DNA of 64,000 nucleotides, taken from Lentibacter sp. XHP0401 (GTDB lineage Bacteria; Pseudomonadota; Alphaproteobacteria; Rhodobacterales; Rhodobacteraceae). This document shows positions 40,248 through 48,959 of the stretch, one piece after another. The translations under genes and the position numbers were made by a program. The stretch is taken from positions 1 to 64,000 of the forward strand of contig NZ_JAOWLC010000009.1 of the NCBI RefSeq assembly GCF_025751535.1. The letters are read 5' to 3'. The notes under the pieces are model-generated. The model searched no databases, was not told the DNA's origin, and saw nothing but the letters and a program-made list of their open reading frames with translations. Positions within the stretch are counted from its first letter, which is position 1, and every line of letters begins with the position of its first letter.

Positions 40248-41375
40248 CAGGCTTTGCGCTTCTGGCTCTGGCTCGCGCTCGGGTGCCAGATAATCGTGTT
40301 GCTGCTCCTCACCCAAACCTGGCAAATCCGACAGGTCAGGCATGTCATCAACAGTCAAAGGGGTCATATCCACATCGACACTGGAGTAGGCTGATGTTTC
40401 TGCCTCTCCCAGATCGGCCCAGACATCAGCCACGTCCATCGGCTCGAACGTTTCCTTCCCTGCTCCACGTATACCGAATTGAACCTTGAGTGCGCGCATA
40501 CCGTCCTGTTGGCCAAGTTTGCATGGCCCCAACCGCTCGGAGCCGGAACCCGCATCAAGCTCGATCCGCCCAAGAGCTGCCGCGCCAAACTGTAGCCGCA
40601 CGCCCGGCTTCAACTCCGACAGTTCCCCAAGGCTGATCTTTCGGCGATGAATGACCGCGCGCAACACCGCGCGCGCCTCCATGAGGGCACCGTCTTTCAT
40701 CAAGCTCCGCGCCTGCTCGGAGCTTTCAGGATGAGCCTCGGCAGCCGCCGGTTCAGAAGGTTGCGCCTTCCCTCCTGACAACGGCAAGCACAGCACAAAT
40801 TCGCCGCGCCGCGCGCCACCCTCAAGCTCGATTTGCGCACGCAATACCTGATAGTCTGGCGCGTCAATAATCAATCCGAGATGTCGCTTGCTCTCTATCC
40901 GCGCACCAAAGCGGAAGTGTTCACAAAGTTGGCCCTCCTGAGGGCCCAAATGCTCACTCATCTCATTTAAAACACGGCTTACATATGGCGCAACCAGCGC
41001 CGCGTCGGTGGCTGTGGCGGCACGCAGCGGGCCTTCGCGCGCACTCACCTGACCAATCGTCTGTTTTTCGACAAACCCGCTCACCAAAGGCACATCCAGT
41101 GCCACAGCACCAATCGCTCCGCATGGGCCGTCGAGCACAATAAACAGCATGTCCTCATCAACACTGCGCATCAGAGCATCCTGCCCCAACTGCTCGCTTT
41201 GCACACCACTTACGCTCAGCGCGAGCTCGAACAGCTTTTCAGCCGAGCGCGACAAAGCCAGCCGCATCGCCCTCGCGGGCGACATGACACGGGCCTGATG
41301 CTCCTCGCGGCCCGCCTTCGCCTTGCGGCGCAATACATGTGTTGCACTGGTTTCGCCCATAGCCTCCGCCGCCAT
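40233..41375 (-). CDS. FliM/FliN (SpoA) domain protein
   Basis: A 380-residue cytoplasmic protein. The centre and N terminus resemble the middle domain of FliM-like switch proteins only weakly. The C-terminal SpoA domain is clearer: ARAVLRAVIHRRKISLGEL, then LKPGVRLQFGAAALGRIEL and CKLGQQDGMRALKVQF near 232-300, followed by an acidic, Pro-rich tail. This is the family fold of FliM/FliN flagellar C-ring proteins. No other flagellar genes are near, so it may serve the flagellum from a distance or another switch complex. It ends 15 bp inside the convergent FadJ-like gene. Confidence 0.78.
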   Translation of the reverse strand: MAAEAMGETSATHVLRRKAKAGREEHQARVMSPARAMRLALSRSAEKLFELALSVSGVQSEQLGQDALMRSVDEDMLFIVLDGPCGAIGAVALDVPLVSGFVEKQTIGQVSAREGPLRAATATDAALVAPYVSRVLNEMSEHLGPQEGQLCEHFRFGARIESKRHLGLIIDAPDYQVLRAQIELEGGARRGEFVLCLPLSGGKAQPSEPAAAEAHPESSEQARSLMKDGALMEARAVLRAVIHRRKISLGELSELKPGVRLQFGAAALGRIELDAGSGSERLGPCKLGQQDGMRALKVQFGIRGAGKETFEPMDVADVWADLGEAETSAYSSVDVDMTPLTVDDMPDLSDLPGLGEEQQHDYLAPEREPEPEAQSLSNVG

Positions 41376-41447
41376 TCTTTGCGGTGTTTGAGCCTCTGGT
41401 TTAGCGCCAATCCGTTACCATCTTCTTAGCGCCGCAAAGTTTTTCCG

Positions 41448-44114
41448 CTAATCCTCAAAAGGCAAAGAAACCCGAAAGGCCGTTCCGCCCTGCCCGGGCA
41501 AATAGCTGATCGTCCCGTCAAGGCGCTGCATCACCTCACGGCAAATCGCAAGGCCGAGCCCTGCACCGCTTTCACGATCGTCTCCCAAGCGGGAAAATTT
41601 CTCAAAAACAACCAACTGCTCGTCACGCGAAATTCCAAGCCCATTGTCGATAAAATCGATATACAAACGCCCGTCTTTTGCAGAGGTCATAATCTTCAGT
41701 TCCGGCTCTAGTGCTTCACAGTATTTCTGTGCATTGGCAATCAGGTTGATAAAAACCTGACACAACCGGTCCAGATCCGTGTGAATGACCATCTGCTCAC
41801 GCTCCCGGCGCCGCACGATGCTTACTTTGCCGATCAACCCCGCAGCCGCAACCGCACGGTCCAGCACATCCACAAGCAAACCGTCTTCCAGGTTCATCGA
41901 AACCTGCCCGTTTTCAAGCACGCTCAAATCCAGCAAATCATCCAGAAGCCGCGTCAGCCGAACAGATTCCGAATTGATAATCGAGCTATATTTACTCTGG
42001 TCATCGCCGGATAGCCCGTCAGAATCGCGCAAAATCTCTGAAAATGCCCGGATTGATGTCATCGGCGTGCGCAGCTCGTGGCTGATCTGGCTCAAAAAAG
42101 CATCCTTCTGGTGCGACAGCTCGGTGAGCTTTTCATTCGCCTCCCGTAGCTGACGCGCGGTGCGGATCAACTCTTCGGATTTTTCCTCAAGCTGGCTCGA
42201 GTACTCCATAATCTGCGCGGCTTCATCCGCCACAGCGATCAGATCATCCACCGAAACAGCGGCCCTGCCCACAATCTGTCCCACCATCGCATGCGCCGTT
42301 GCCGCTCCCACAGAGCCCGCAAGCTCGCGCTCCAACAGGTTGAGAAACTCGGGGGTCGGCTCGGGCAGATACCCCTCAAGCCCCTGCTCACTCGCCACCC
42401 GCCGAAACAGCCCTTGTGCCTGCGTGGCCCCGACAATCCGCTGCGCCATCAAAAGCAGATCTTCACTTTGGGCCATCCCCCCGCGCCAGCGCTGCCCGCT
42501 GCTGGAATGTTTGAACACATCGACAATCTGCGCCCCCTGCAAGCGCTCCATAGGTGAGGGAAAGCTCGCCAAGGATACGACGACGAAAGATACCGTATTC
42601 AGTGTCAGGCTCCAGAACACCGCATGTACAAGCGGATCAAGCCCGACAAACCCGAAAAGCGCCTGGGGTTTAAGCGCCGCTATGCCCCAAGGTCCGTGTG
42701 CCAGCACATCCGCCGAAAGGGCTGCATCAGGTCCGAAACTTGGCAAAAACATCGCCCAAAGCCAGATCACAAATCCGACAAGCAAGCCTGCCAACGCACC
42801 GCTACGTGTCGCTCCACGCCAAAAAAGCCCGCCCAGAAGCGCCGGTAAAAACTGCGATACCCCCGCAAAAGACACCAGACCGATCGCCGCCAAAGCAGCA
42901 CCACCGCCTGAAATGCGGTAATAGACATATCCCAAAAACACGACACCGATAATTGAGAAGCGCCGCGACAACAGCACCACATTGCGCAAATCACCTGACA
43001 CAAGCGCTCCGCCTCCGGTCACCCGCAGCCAGATCGGCATGACAATATGGTTGGACACCATGGTCGAAAGCGCAATCGCCGCCACAATAACCATTGACGT
43101 GGCGGAGGAAAATCCACCCAGAAAAGACAGTGTTGCCAGCCCTGCCTCCCCCGACACCAGCGGAACCGACAAAACGTACAAATCAGGGTTTGTGGCCTCG
43201 GGCAGAATGTTCTGCCCGACAACAGCAATCGGAACGATGAACAGGTTGATCAACAAAAGATACGTTGGAAAAGCCCAGGCAGCAAAGCGCAAGTGGCGTT
43301 CGTCATCGTTTTCGACGACCAGCACCTGAAACATCCGTGGCAACGTGAGAAATGCCGCCGCTGACAGCGCGATCAACGCAACCCATCTTGAAGGGGCAAT
43401 CTCCCATTCGGCAATCTCGCTGGCCTCGATCTGCTCAATCACGGGGCCAAGACCGCCACCAAGCCCCCAGACAACAAACACTCCCACAGCCAGAAGCGCT
43501 ATCAACTTCACAACCGCCTCCAAAGCAATCGCCATGACAACGCCATGGTGGCGCTCGTTCACATCAAGATTGCGCGTGCCAAAGAGGACAGTGAAAAGCG
43601 CAAGCCCCGTCGCCACCCAGAAAGCGGTGGCGGCACTGCCAAATCCTTCCGCATTCGGCCCCGCAGCCGCAAAGGCTGAAAAGGACAACGTAACAGACTG
43701 GAGCTGAAGCGCTATGTAAGGCGTTGTGCCTGCTACGGCCATCAAAGTGATCAAAACAGCAAGGGTGTTTGATTTACCAAAGCGGTTCGAAATCAAATCA
43801 GCAATCGAGGTAATTCGCTGAGCACGGCCCACCCGTACGAGTTTGCGCAGCACCCACCACCACCCGATCATCACAAGCGTCGGGCCGATATAAATCGTCA
43901 AATACTCAAGCCCAGAGCGCGCCGCAAAACCGACCGCGCCGTAAAATGTCCAGGCGGTGCAATACACCGAAAGCGAAAGCGTGTAGATGATTGGCGAGTT
44001 GAGCCAGCGTGCGCGGCCCCGTTTCGCTGCACGCTCCGCCAGAAACGCCACAACAAACAACATTGCTGCATAGCTCGCACAAACGGCTGCCAGAATGTTG
44101 ACGGCATTGCTCAC
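41448..44114 (-). CDS. Na+/solute symporter-type sensor histidine kinase (CbrA-like)
   Basis: An 888-residue hybrid membrane protein. Residues 1-510 form a sodium:solute-symporter domain with about 12-13 helices (TYLTIYIGPT-like YLTIYIGPTLVMIGWWWVL near 72, ITSIADLISNRFGKSNTLAV near 100). A STAC-like segment follows (about 560-640), then a coiled coil, then the kinase: H-box SQISHELRTPMTSIRAF near 676, N-box INLIANAQKY, G1 DNGLGIS and G2 GAGLGLAICREV. Members such as CbrA couple transport or binding of nutrients (His, acetate-like solutes) to transcription. The response regulator gene lies two genes upstream in the same operon. Confidence 0.92.
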   Translation of the reverse strand: MSNAVNILAAVCASYAAMLFVVAFLAERAAKRGRARWLNSPIIYTLSLSVYCTAWTFYGAVGFAARSGLEYLTIYIGPTLVMIGWWWVLRKLVRVGRAQRITSIADLISNRFGKSNTLAVLITLMAVAGTTPYIALQLQSVTLSFSAFAAAGPNAEGFGSAATAFWVATGLALFTVLFGTRNLDVNERHHGVVMAIALEAVVKLIALLAVGVFVVWGLGGGLGPVIEQIEASEIAEWEIAPSRWVALIALSAAAFLTLPRMFQVLVVENDDERHLRFAAWAFPTYLLLINLFIVPIAVVGQNILPEATNPDLYVLSVPLVSGEAGLATLSFLGGFSSATSMVIVAAIALSTMVSNHIVMPIWLRVTGGGALVSGDLRNVVLLSRRFSIIGVVFLGYVYYRISGGGAALAAIGLVSFAGVSQFLPALLGGLFWRGATRSGALAGLLVGFVIWLWAMFLPSFGPDAALSADVLAHGPWGIAALKPQALFGFVGLDPLVHAVFWSLTLNTVSFVVVSLASFPSPMERLQGAQIVDVFKHSSSGQRWRGGMAQSEDLLLMAQRIVGATQAQGLFRRVASEQGLEGYLPEPTPEFLNLLERELAGSVGAATAHAMVGQIVGRAAVSVDDLIAVADEAAQIMEYSSQLEEKSEELIRTARQLREANEKLTELSHQKDAFLSQISHELRTPMTSIRAFSEILRDSDGLSGDDQSKYSSIINSESVRLTRLLDDLLDLSVLENGQVSMNLEDGLLVDVLDRAVAAAGLIGKVSIVRRREREQMVIHTDLDRLCQVFINLIANAQKYCEALEPELKIMTSAKDGRLYIDFIDNGLGISRDEQLVVFEKFSRLGDDRESGAGLGLAICREVMQRLDGTISYLPGQGGTAFRVSLPFED

Positions 44115-44452
44115 GGGGTTCTATCACCCTGCCCGTCAGGCGCATGCGGCAACGCGCGGTTTGCGTCAGACCCGGGTTCCGCTTCCCCATCGGGGCCAAG
44201 CCGTCGCGTCAATAGCGCTCCTCCAGCGATAAGCACCGCCCAGACTATAAAAAGATAGGCCATCGCACCGACATTGCTCTTGGCAGCCCCCGTCCAGATG
44301 ATGGGCAAGGCAAAACACAACACACCCAAAACCGGCCAAACCCGGATCGCATCCACAACACGGCGCGCGCGGTAGCTGTCTTTGGGCAAAAATACCTGCC
44401 CGCTTATCCGCCCATGCGGATGCTTTTGCGCGGGCTCGCGGGCCTCGCTCAA
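44111..44452 (-). CDS. Small membrane protein in kinase operon
   Basis: A 113-residue protein with two or three membrane segments (VWPVLGVLCFALPIIWTG near 39-56, MAYLFIVWAVLIAGGALL near 64-81) and a polar C-terminal tail. An N-terminal part of 35 residues is cytoplasmic and basic. I do not recognise a domain. It overlaps both the response regulator gene (ATGA, 44449-44452) and the kinase gene (ATGA, 44111-44114), which implies tight stoichiometry with both, perhaps as an accessory subunit as symporters often have a small partner (compare the YjcH partner of ActP). That role is inference. Confidence 0.72.
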   Translation of the reverse strand: MSEAREPAQKHPHGRISGQVFLPKDSYRARRVVDAIRVWPVLGVLCFALPIIWTGAAKSNVGAMAYLFIVWAVLIAGGALLTRRLGPDGEAEPGSDANRALPHAPDGQGDRTP

Positions 44453-44817
44453 GATGTCGCCAACTCGCGCACCGCGTCAAGCACCTCGGAATTGGAGAAT
44501 GGCTTGGTCATGAATCGGCTCGCACCAAGTTCCATAGCGCGTTCGCGGTCCTTTGTCTGGCCCCGCGCGGTCAACATCATTACTGGCGTCTGTGCCAACA
44601 CAGCATGTCCTCGAATATCACTCAGAATATCAAACCCGCTGCGTCCGGGCAGCATAACATCAAGCAAAATCAGATTGGGCGCACGCACTTCAAGCGTCGC
44701 CATCGCCGTATCCCCGTTGGAGTGGGTGTGCACTGTCCAACCGTCTCGCGACAGAATAAAGCTAATCGCCTCGATGATATTTGGTTCATCTTCAACCAGA
44801 ACCACGGTTTTCCCCAT
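44449..44817 (-). CDS. Single-domain response regulator
   Basis: A 122-residue CheY-like receiver without output domain. The acidic pair is VLVEDEPN (Glu-Asp, residues 7-11), the phosphorylated Asp is in LILLDVMLPGRSG near 52, followed by MMLTARGQ (Thr) near 80 and the conserved Lys in RFMTKPFSNSEVLD near 105. It heads the operon with the symporter-kinase and would be its phosphorylation target. Lacking a DNA-binding domain it must act through protein contacts or pass phosphate on. It is 114 bp from the end of the XRE regulator gene on the same strand. Confidence 0.9.
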   Translation of the reverse strand: MGKTVVLVEDEPNIIEAISFILSRDGWTVHTHSNGDTAMATLEVRAPNLILLDVMLPGRSGFDILSDIRGHAVLAQTPVMMLTARGQTKDRERAMELGASRFMTKPFSNSEVLDAVRELATS

Positions 44818-44931
44818 ATATTACGTCCCTCCCCTGACGTGCCTTTGCGCGGGTTCACGCTCTAGCCTCTTCTTTATCACCACAAAAACGCCGCCTGTCA
44901 AAAGATGAAGCGCAGCGCGTGTGCGCACAGC

Positions 44932-46233
44932 CTAGAGCCGTGACGACACGATCGAAGGCTCCCGCCGTGCCGCGCAGCCTTCACGCGGGCAAATCCGGCA
45001 ACTGGCCCCGATCAACCGCGCGCCCTGCGTTCCCGTTTCGGCAGTCATGGGCGCAATCAGCATGGTTGCCTCCAAAAGCGGCTCATAGCCATAATCCGTG
45101 CTCAAAACCGCCTGCGCAATCGCGTAGGTTTCAAACACATTCTCGCTTGTTCCGCCGCGCCCGGGCTGTGCCACCCGCTGCGCCAGCGGCATCATTGGGC
45201 GGCTCAAGGCCTGAAACAGAGGCCACAGCGGGCACATCGCCCCGAACCGCGGGATCGGGAACCCATCGGCCGGCTTGCGATACAGCATGGTTCCCGAAGC
45301 ATCGCACACCACCAGCCCGAAGCCATGCTCCGGCAAGGTTGCGAGGCGGCGCATGACACTAGCCAGGTCCTGATCAAACTCTGCCGCCAGCCTGAGCGGT
45401 TCGGGGCCATGCTCACCAATCGCCCCCCGAAAGGCCTCGAGTGGCATATCTTCGGCATCTTTTGCATAGCAGGCAAGATATCTCCCCGCGATCGCCTGCG
45501 CGCTTGAAGACTTGAGCTGTGCCGCACCGCGCAAGTATCCCTCGGCCGCGTCAACGCGCGCCTCTTCCAGTGCCGGAAAATGCCAGTCAAAAGCCGAAAG
45601 AAACCCGGCCACCTCCTCTTGCGGCGAGCTCACTTCACTTTGCGCATCGCCCGCCCCGTCCAGAAACCCGACAAGCGCCTGCGCACGCTCGGCCAGCCGC
45701 GCGGAATCTTCGTTAATGTTACGGTGGAAGCGGTCGCGCCACTCAGGCTCAATCTCGCGGGTGTCCTGCAAAATCGACGCCGTGGAGCGGATTGATGTCA
45801 CAGTGGAAAGCACCTCATGCAACGTCGCCGCCAGATGCGGATCATGTGTCAAACGGTCGGTCAGGGTTTCAACATTGCGCTCAAGCTCGTCGATCCTGCG
45901 CGCGGCACGGATCATCAGGTTGGCCCAGCCGGGAAAGCGGCCCGCAAAAGCCGTGCTTTCCGCCACTCCGATTTCCTCCCCCAACCGAGCAGCCACATTC
46001 CCCAGCCGCGCGATCACTTCCTGCTCAGCCCCCTCGGCCAAAAGTGCTGGTTCAACCTCGAGGCGCAACGCCATAGCACGCAACAACTTACCGCCGATTC
46101 TGCGCCGGTTGTGCTCAATGAGATTAAGATAAGATGGAGAAATCCCCACATCAGCCGCCAAATCAGCCTGTTTAAGCCCCTGGGCAATGCGGCGTTCGCG
46201 GATACGGCTGCCTGCGAGAGTGCGTGTGGCCAT
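44932..46233 (-). CDS. Short-chain fatty-acyl regulator (ScfR) type XRE transcription factor
   Basis: A 433-residue regulator. The N-terminal XRE helix-turn-helix is at about 9-65 (KQADLAADVGISPSYLNLIEH). A middle helical region follows, then the acyl-sensing part and a C-terminal domain with a cysteine cluster (ASCRICPREGCAARREP). This is the layout of the short-chain fatty acyl regulator family (RamB/MccR-like), which control acetate and propionate metabolism in response to acyl-CoA. It is divergent from the ABC transporter-acs operon, with two matching dyads between, so control of that operon is a strong inference. Confidence 0.85.
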   Translation of the reverse strand: MATRTLAGSRIRERRIAQGLKQADLAADVGISPSYLNLIEHNRRRIGGKLLRAMALRLEVEPALLAEGAEQEVIARLGNVAARLGEEIGVAESTAFAGRFPGWANLMIRAARRIDELERNVETLTDRLTHDPHLAATLHEVLSTVTSIRSTASILQDTREIEPEWRDRFHRNINEDSARLAERAQALVGFLDGAGDAQSEVSSPQEEVAGFLSAFDWHFPALEEARVDAAEGYLRGAAQLKSSSAQAIAGRYLACYAKDAEDMPLEAFRGAIGEHGPEPLRLAAEFDQDLASVMRRLATLPEHGFGLVVCDASGTMLYRKPADGFPIPRFGAMCPLWPLFQALSRPMMPLAQRVAQPGRGGTSENVFETYAIAQAVLSTDYGYEPLLEATMLIAPMTAETGTQGARLIGASCRICPREGCAARREPSIVSSRL

Positions 46234-46280
46234 GACAATTATCTCATAATTTCAGTCATTTTCTGCAACGCAACATAAAC

Positions 46281-46334
46281 AAATTTACACAATCAGCAAA
46301 GGCTTTGTGCAGAAATTTACAAAACTTTTGTGTC
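46281..46334. promoter_or_regulatory. Tandem operator-like repeats between ScfR-type gene and transporter/acs operon
   Basis: AAATTTACACAA (46281-46292) recurs as AAATTTACAAAA at 46313-46324, exactly 32 bp downstream (three helical turns), and each is followed by a TTTGTG/TTTTGTG half (46304-46309; 46326-46332). The second copy is a near-perfect dyad ACAAAA-C-TTTTGT. Position 48-101 bp from the regulator start and 120-175 bp before the binding protein gene supports a shared operator pair. Proposed binding by the ScfR-type protein is inference. Confidence 0.55.
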
Positions 46335-46454
46335 GTTCAAATGCCTTATTGCGTAATTTTCGGTCTGACCTGCATATTGTATTTGCACAAACGTGCCTAT
46401 GGGGAGGCGCAGGAGGAGGCTCCTTCCCGTATTATCGAAAAGGGAGGATATATA

Positions 46455-47798
46455 ATGTCCAAATCAAACTTTACCCGTCGTGGTATGCTGAAAACCAGTG
46501 CCCTGGCAGGCGCTGGCGTTGCGCTTCCGACGATCTTCACAGCCTCGTCAGCGGCAGCCTATATGAACGAGCCAAAAGGTGGCTCTGTCACACTTGGTTT
46601 CAACGTGCCGCAAACAGGCGCATACGCAGACGAAGGCGCCGACGAATTGCGCGCCTACGAATTGGCCGTCGAACACCTCAACGGTGGCGGCGATGGCGGC
46701 ATGATGAACACGTTCAGCTCCAAAGCCCTCCAGGGCAACGGTATCCTCGGCAAGAAGGTCGAGTACGTCACAGGTGATACGCAGACCAAATCAGACGCGG
46801 CACGTGCTTCTGCTAAATCAATGATCGAAAAAGACGGCGCCATCATGATTACAGGAGGCTCGTCTTCAGGTGTTGCCGTCGCGGTTCAAGGTCTCTGCCA
46901 GGAGGCTGGCATTATCTTCATGGCAGGCCTTACGCACTCAAACGACACGACAGGCAAGGACAAGAAAGCCAACGGCTTCCGTCACTTCTTCAACGCCTAC
47001 ATGTCGGCTGCAGCTCTCGCACCGGTGCTGAAAAACCGCTACGGCGCAGACCGTAAAGCCTATCACCTGACAGCTGACTATACATGGGGCTGGACACAGG
47101 AAGAAAGCATTGCAGCCGCGACTGAAGAGATGGGTTGGGAAACTGTTAACAAGGTGCGAACACCGCTCGCCGCAACCGATTTCTCATCTTATATCGCACC
47201 TGTTCTGAACTCCGGTGCCGATGTTCTGGTTCTGAACCACTACGGCGGGAACATGGTTAACTCGCTCACAAACGCCGTTCAGTTCGGCCTGCGTGAAAAG
47301 ATGGTCAACGGCAAGCAGTTTGAAATCGTCGTTCCGCTCTACTCACGCCTGATGGCACGCGGTGCGGGCGAAAACGTCAAAGGCATCCTTGGCTCGACAA
47401 ACTGGCACTGGTCACTGACAGACGAAGCCTCACAAGCCTTCGTCAAGTCGTTCGGTGAAAAATTCGGCTTCCCGCCCTCACAGGCGGCGCACACGTGCTA
47501 CGTTCAAACGCTGCTTTATGCAGATGCTTGTGAGCGTGCAGGCACGTTCAACCCTTGTGGCATCGGCGAAGCGCTTGAAGGCTTCGAATTTGACGGCCTC
47601 GGCAACGGCCCGACCCTTTATCGCGCCGGCGACCACCAGTGCTTTAAAGACGTTCTCGTTGTGAAGGGTAAAGAAAACCCGACATCCGAATTCGACCTTC
47701 TGGAAGTGGTTGAAATCACACCACGCGCTCAAGTCGAGTATCCGGTTGACCATCCGATGTTTGCAGGCGGCGCTCTGGGTGCCTGTAACGCGGGCTAA
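46455..47798 (+). CDS. Branched-chain/urea-type ABC transporter substrate-binding protein
   Basis: A 447-residue periplasmic binding protein of the Peripla_BP_6 (LivJ/UrtA-like) family. The signal region SNFTRRGMLKTSALAGAGVALP carries twin arginines (Arg9-Arg10) and could use the Tat route; cleavage after about residue 35 is likely (SSAAAYM). The ligand domain has VTLGFNVPQTGAYADEGADE near 46 and MITGGSSSGVAVAVQGLCQEAGIIF near 132. AGGGAGG stands before the ATG. The gene leads an operon ending in acetyl-CoA synthetase, so the ligand may be a short acyl compound or amide rather than an amino acid. Confidence 0.9.
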   Translation: MSKSNFTRRGMLKTSALAGAGVALPTIFTASSAAAYMNEPKGGSVTLGFNVPQTGAYADEGADELRAYELAVEHLNGGGDGGMMNTFSSKALQGNGILGKKVEYVTGDTQTKSDAARASAKSMIEKDGAIMITGGSSSGVAVAVQGLCQEAGIIFMAGLTHSNDTTGKDKKANGFRHFFNAYMSAAALAPVLKNRYGADRKAYHLTADYTWGWTQEESIAAATEEMGWETVNKVRTPLAATDFSSYIAPVLNSGADVLVLNHYGGNMVNSLTNAVQFGLREKMVNGKQFEIVVPLYSRLMARGAGENVKGILGSTNWHWSLTDEASQAFVKSFGEKFGFPPSQAAHTCYVQTLLYADACERAGTFNPCGIGEALEGFEFDGLGNGPTLYRAGDHQCFKDVLVVKGKENPTSEFDLLEVVEITPRAQVEYPVDHPMFAGGALGACNAG

Positions 47799-47815
47799 CC
47801 AGCCATATGGACACG

Positions 47816-47840
47816 TCGGGGCCTCTTTGGGGCCCCGACA
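47816..47840 (+). terminator. GC-rich hairpin after binding protein gene
   Basis: GTCGGGGCC (47816-47824) pairs perfectly with GGCCCCGAC (47832-47840) around a seven-base loop, followed by ACTTTCCC. It lies 17 bp after the binding protein stop and 85 bp before the permease. With no strong T tract it is likelier to be a partial terminator or a 3' stabiliser that raises binding protein levels. Confidence 0.7.
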
Positions 47841-47925
47841 CTTTCCCAAACACGATCCAATTATAAAATAGACGCGCGGCTCCGTGCCACGACGCTCTTA
47901 TCACATCCAATCCAAGGTGGGGACG

Positions 47926-48957
47926 ATGGACGCAATCATCCTGCAGATACTCAACGGGCTCGACAAAGGCTCGGCTTACGCGCTTATCGCGCTTGGCCTG
48001 ACGCTTATTTTCGGCACGCTCGGTGTTGTAAACTTCGCGCATGGCGCACTTTTCATGATCGGTGCTTTTTGCGCAGTGACGCTCAACAAGCTGCTGTCAC
48101 TGAGCTACATGGTGGAAGACCCCACCAGAACCGACTTTCTCGGCAAACCCCTACAGGTGGCAACGCCCTATGTGCACGGCTGGTTTGGCGAGGCAACAGG
48201 AGAAGCGCTGATTGACTGGTCTGTTCCGCTCGCAATCCTGTTCTCGATTCCCGTCATGATCGCCGTCGGCTTCATCATGGAACGCGGGCTGATCAAGCAT
48301 TTCTACAAGCGTCCCCATGCCGATCAGATCCTTGTGACATTCGGCCTTGCTATCGTTTTGCAAGAGCTGATCAAATCATTCTACGGAGCCAACCCGATCC
48401 CGACACCTGCTCCCGAAGTCTTCCGCGGCAGCTTTGATTTCGGCGTGATGCTGGGCTTTGATCCGAACGCGATCATTTACCCCTACTGGCGCATGGTTTA
48501 CTTCGCCTTTTCGGCTCTCATCATCGGCGCGGTCTTTGCCTTCTTGCGGTTCACCACCTTCGGGATGGTTGTGCGCGCAGGCATGGCCGACCGTGAAACA
48601 GTCGGCCTTCTCGGCATCAACATCGACAAGCGCTTTACCATCATGTTCGGCCTTGCTGCCGCCGTGGCCGGCGTTGCGGGCGTCATGTATGCTCCAATCA
48701 ACTCGCCCAACTACCACATGGGGATGGACTTCCTTGTCCTGAGCTTCGTGGTTGTTGTTGTGGGCGGCATGGGCTCGCTGCCCGGTGCCGTTCTGGCTGG
48801 CTTCATGCTCGGTATCCTCGAGGCTTTCGCCTCCATGAACCAAGTCAAAGCCATTATCCCCGGCATTGACCAGATCATCATCTATCTGATTGCCATCATT
48901 ATCATTCTCACACGTCCACGCGGCTTGATGGGCAAAAAAGGCGTGATGGAGGAATAA
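47926..48957 (+). CDS. Branched-chain amino acid-type ABC permease (LivH family)
   Basis: A 343-residue permease with eight or more helices. The start [20 protein letters not shown] and [29 protein letters not shown] segments are typical of LivH/UrtB. The later EAA-like region [19 protein letters not shown] near 228 and [24 protein letters not shown] near 263 also fit. The ATG at 47926 has AAGGTGGGG upstream; the longer frame from 47884 is rejected. Couples with the LivM-type subunit two bases after its stop. Confidence 0.92.
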   Translation: MDAIILQILNGLDKGSAYALIALGLTLIFGTLGVVNFAHGALFMIGAFCAVTLNKLLSLSYMVEDPTRTDFLGKPLQVATPYVHGWFGEATGEALIDWSVPLAILFSIPVMIAVGFIMERGLIKHFYKRPHADQILVTFGLAIVLQELIKSFYGANPIPTPAPEVFRGSFDFGVMLGFDPNAIIYPYWRMVYFAFSALIIGAVFAFLRFTTFGMVVRAGMADRETVGLLGINIDKRFTIMFGLAAAVAGVAGVMYAPINSPNYHMGMDFLVLSFVVVVVGGMGSLPGAVLAGFMLGILEAFASMNQVKAIIPGIDQIIIYLIAIIIILTRPRGLMGKKGVMEE

Positions 48958-48959
48958 CC

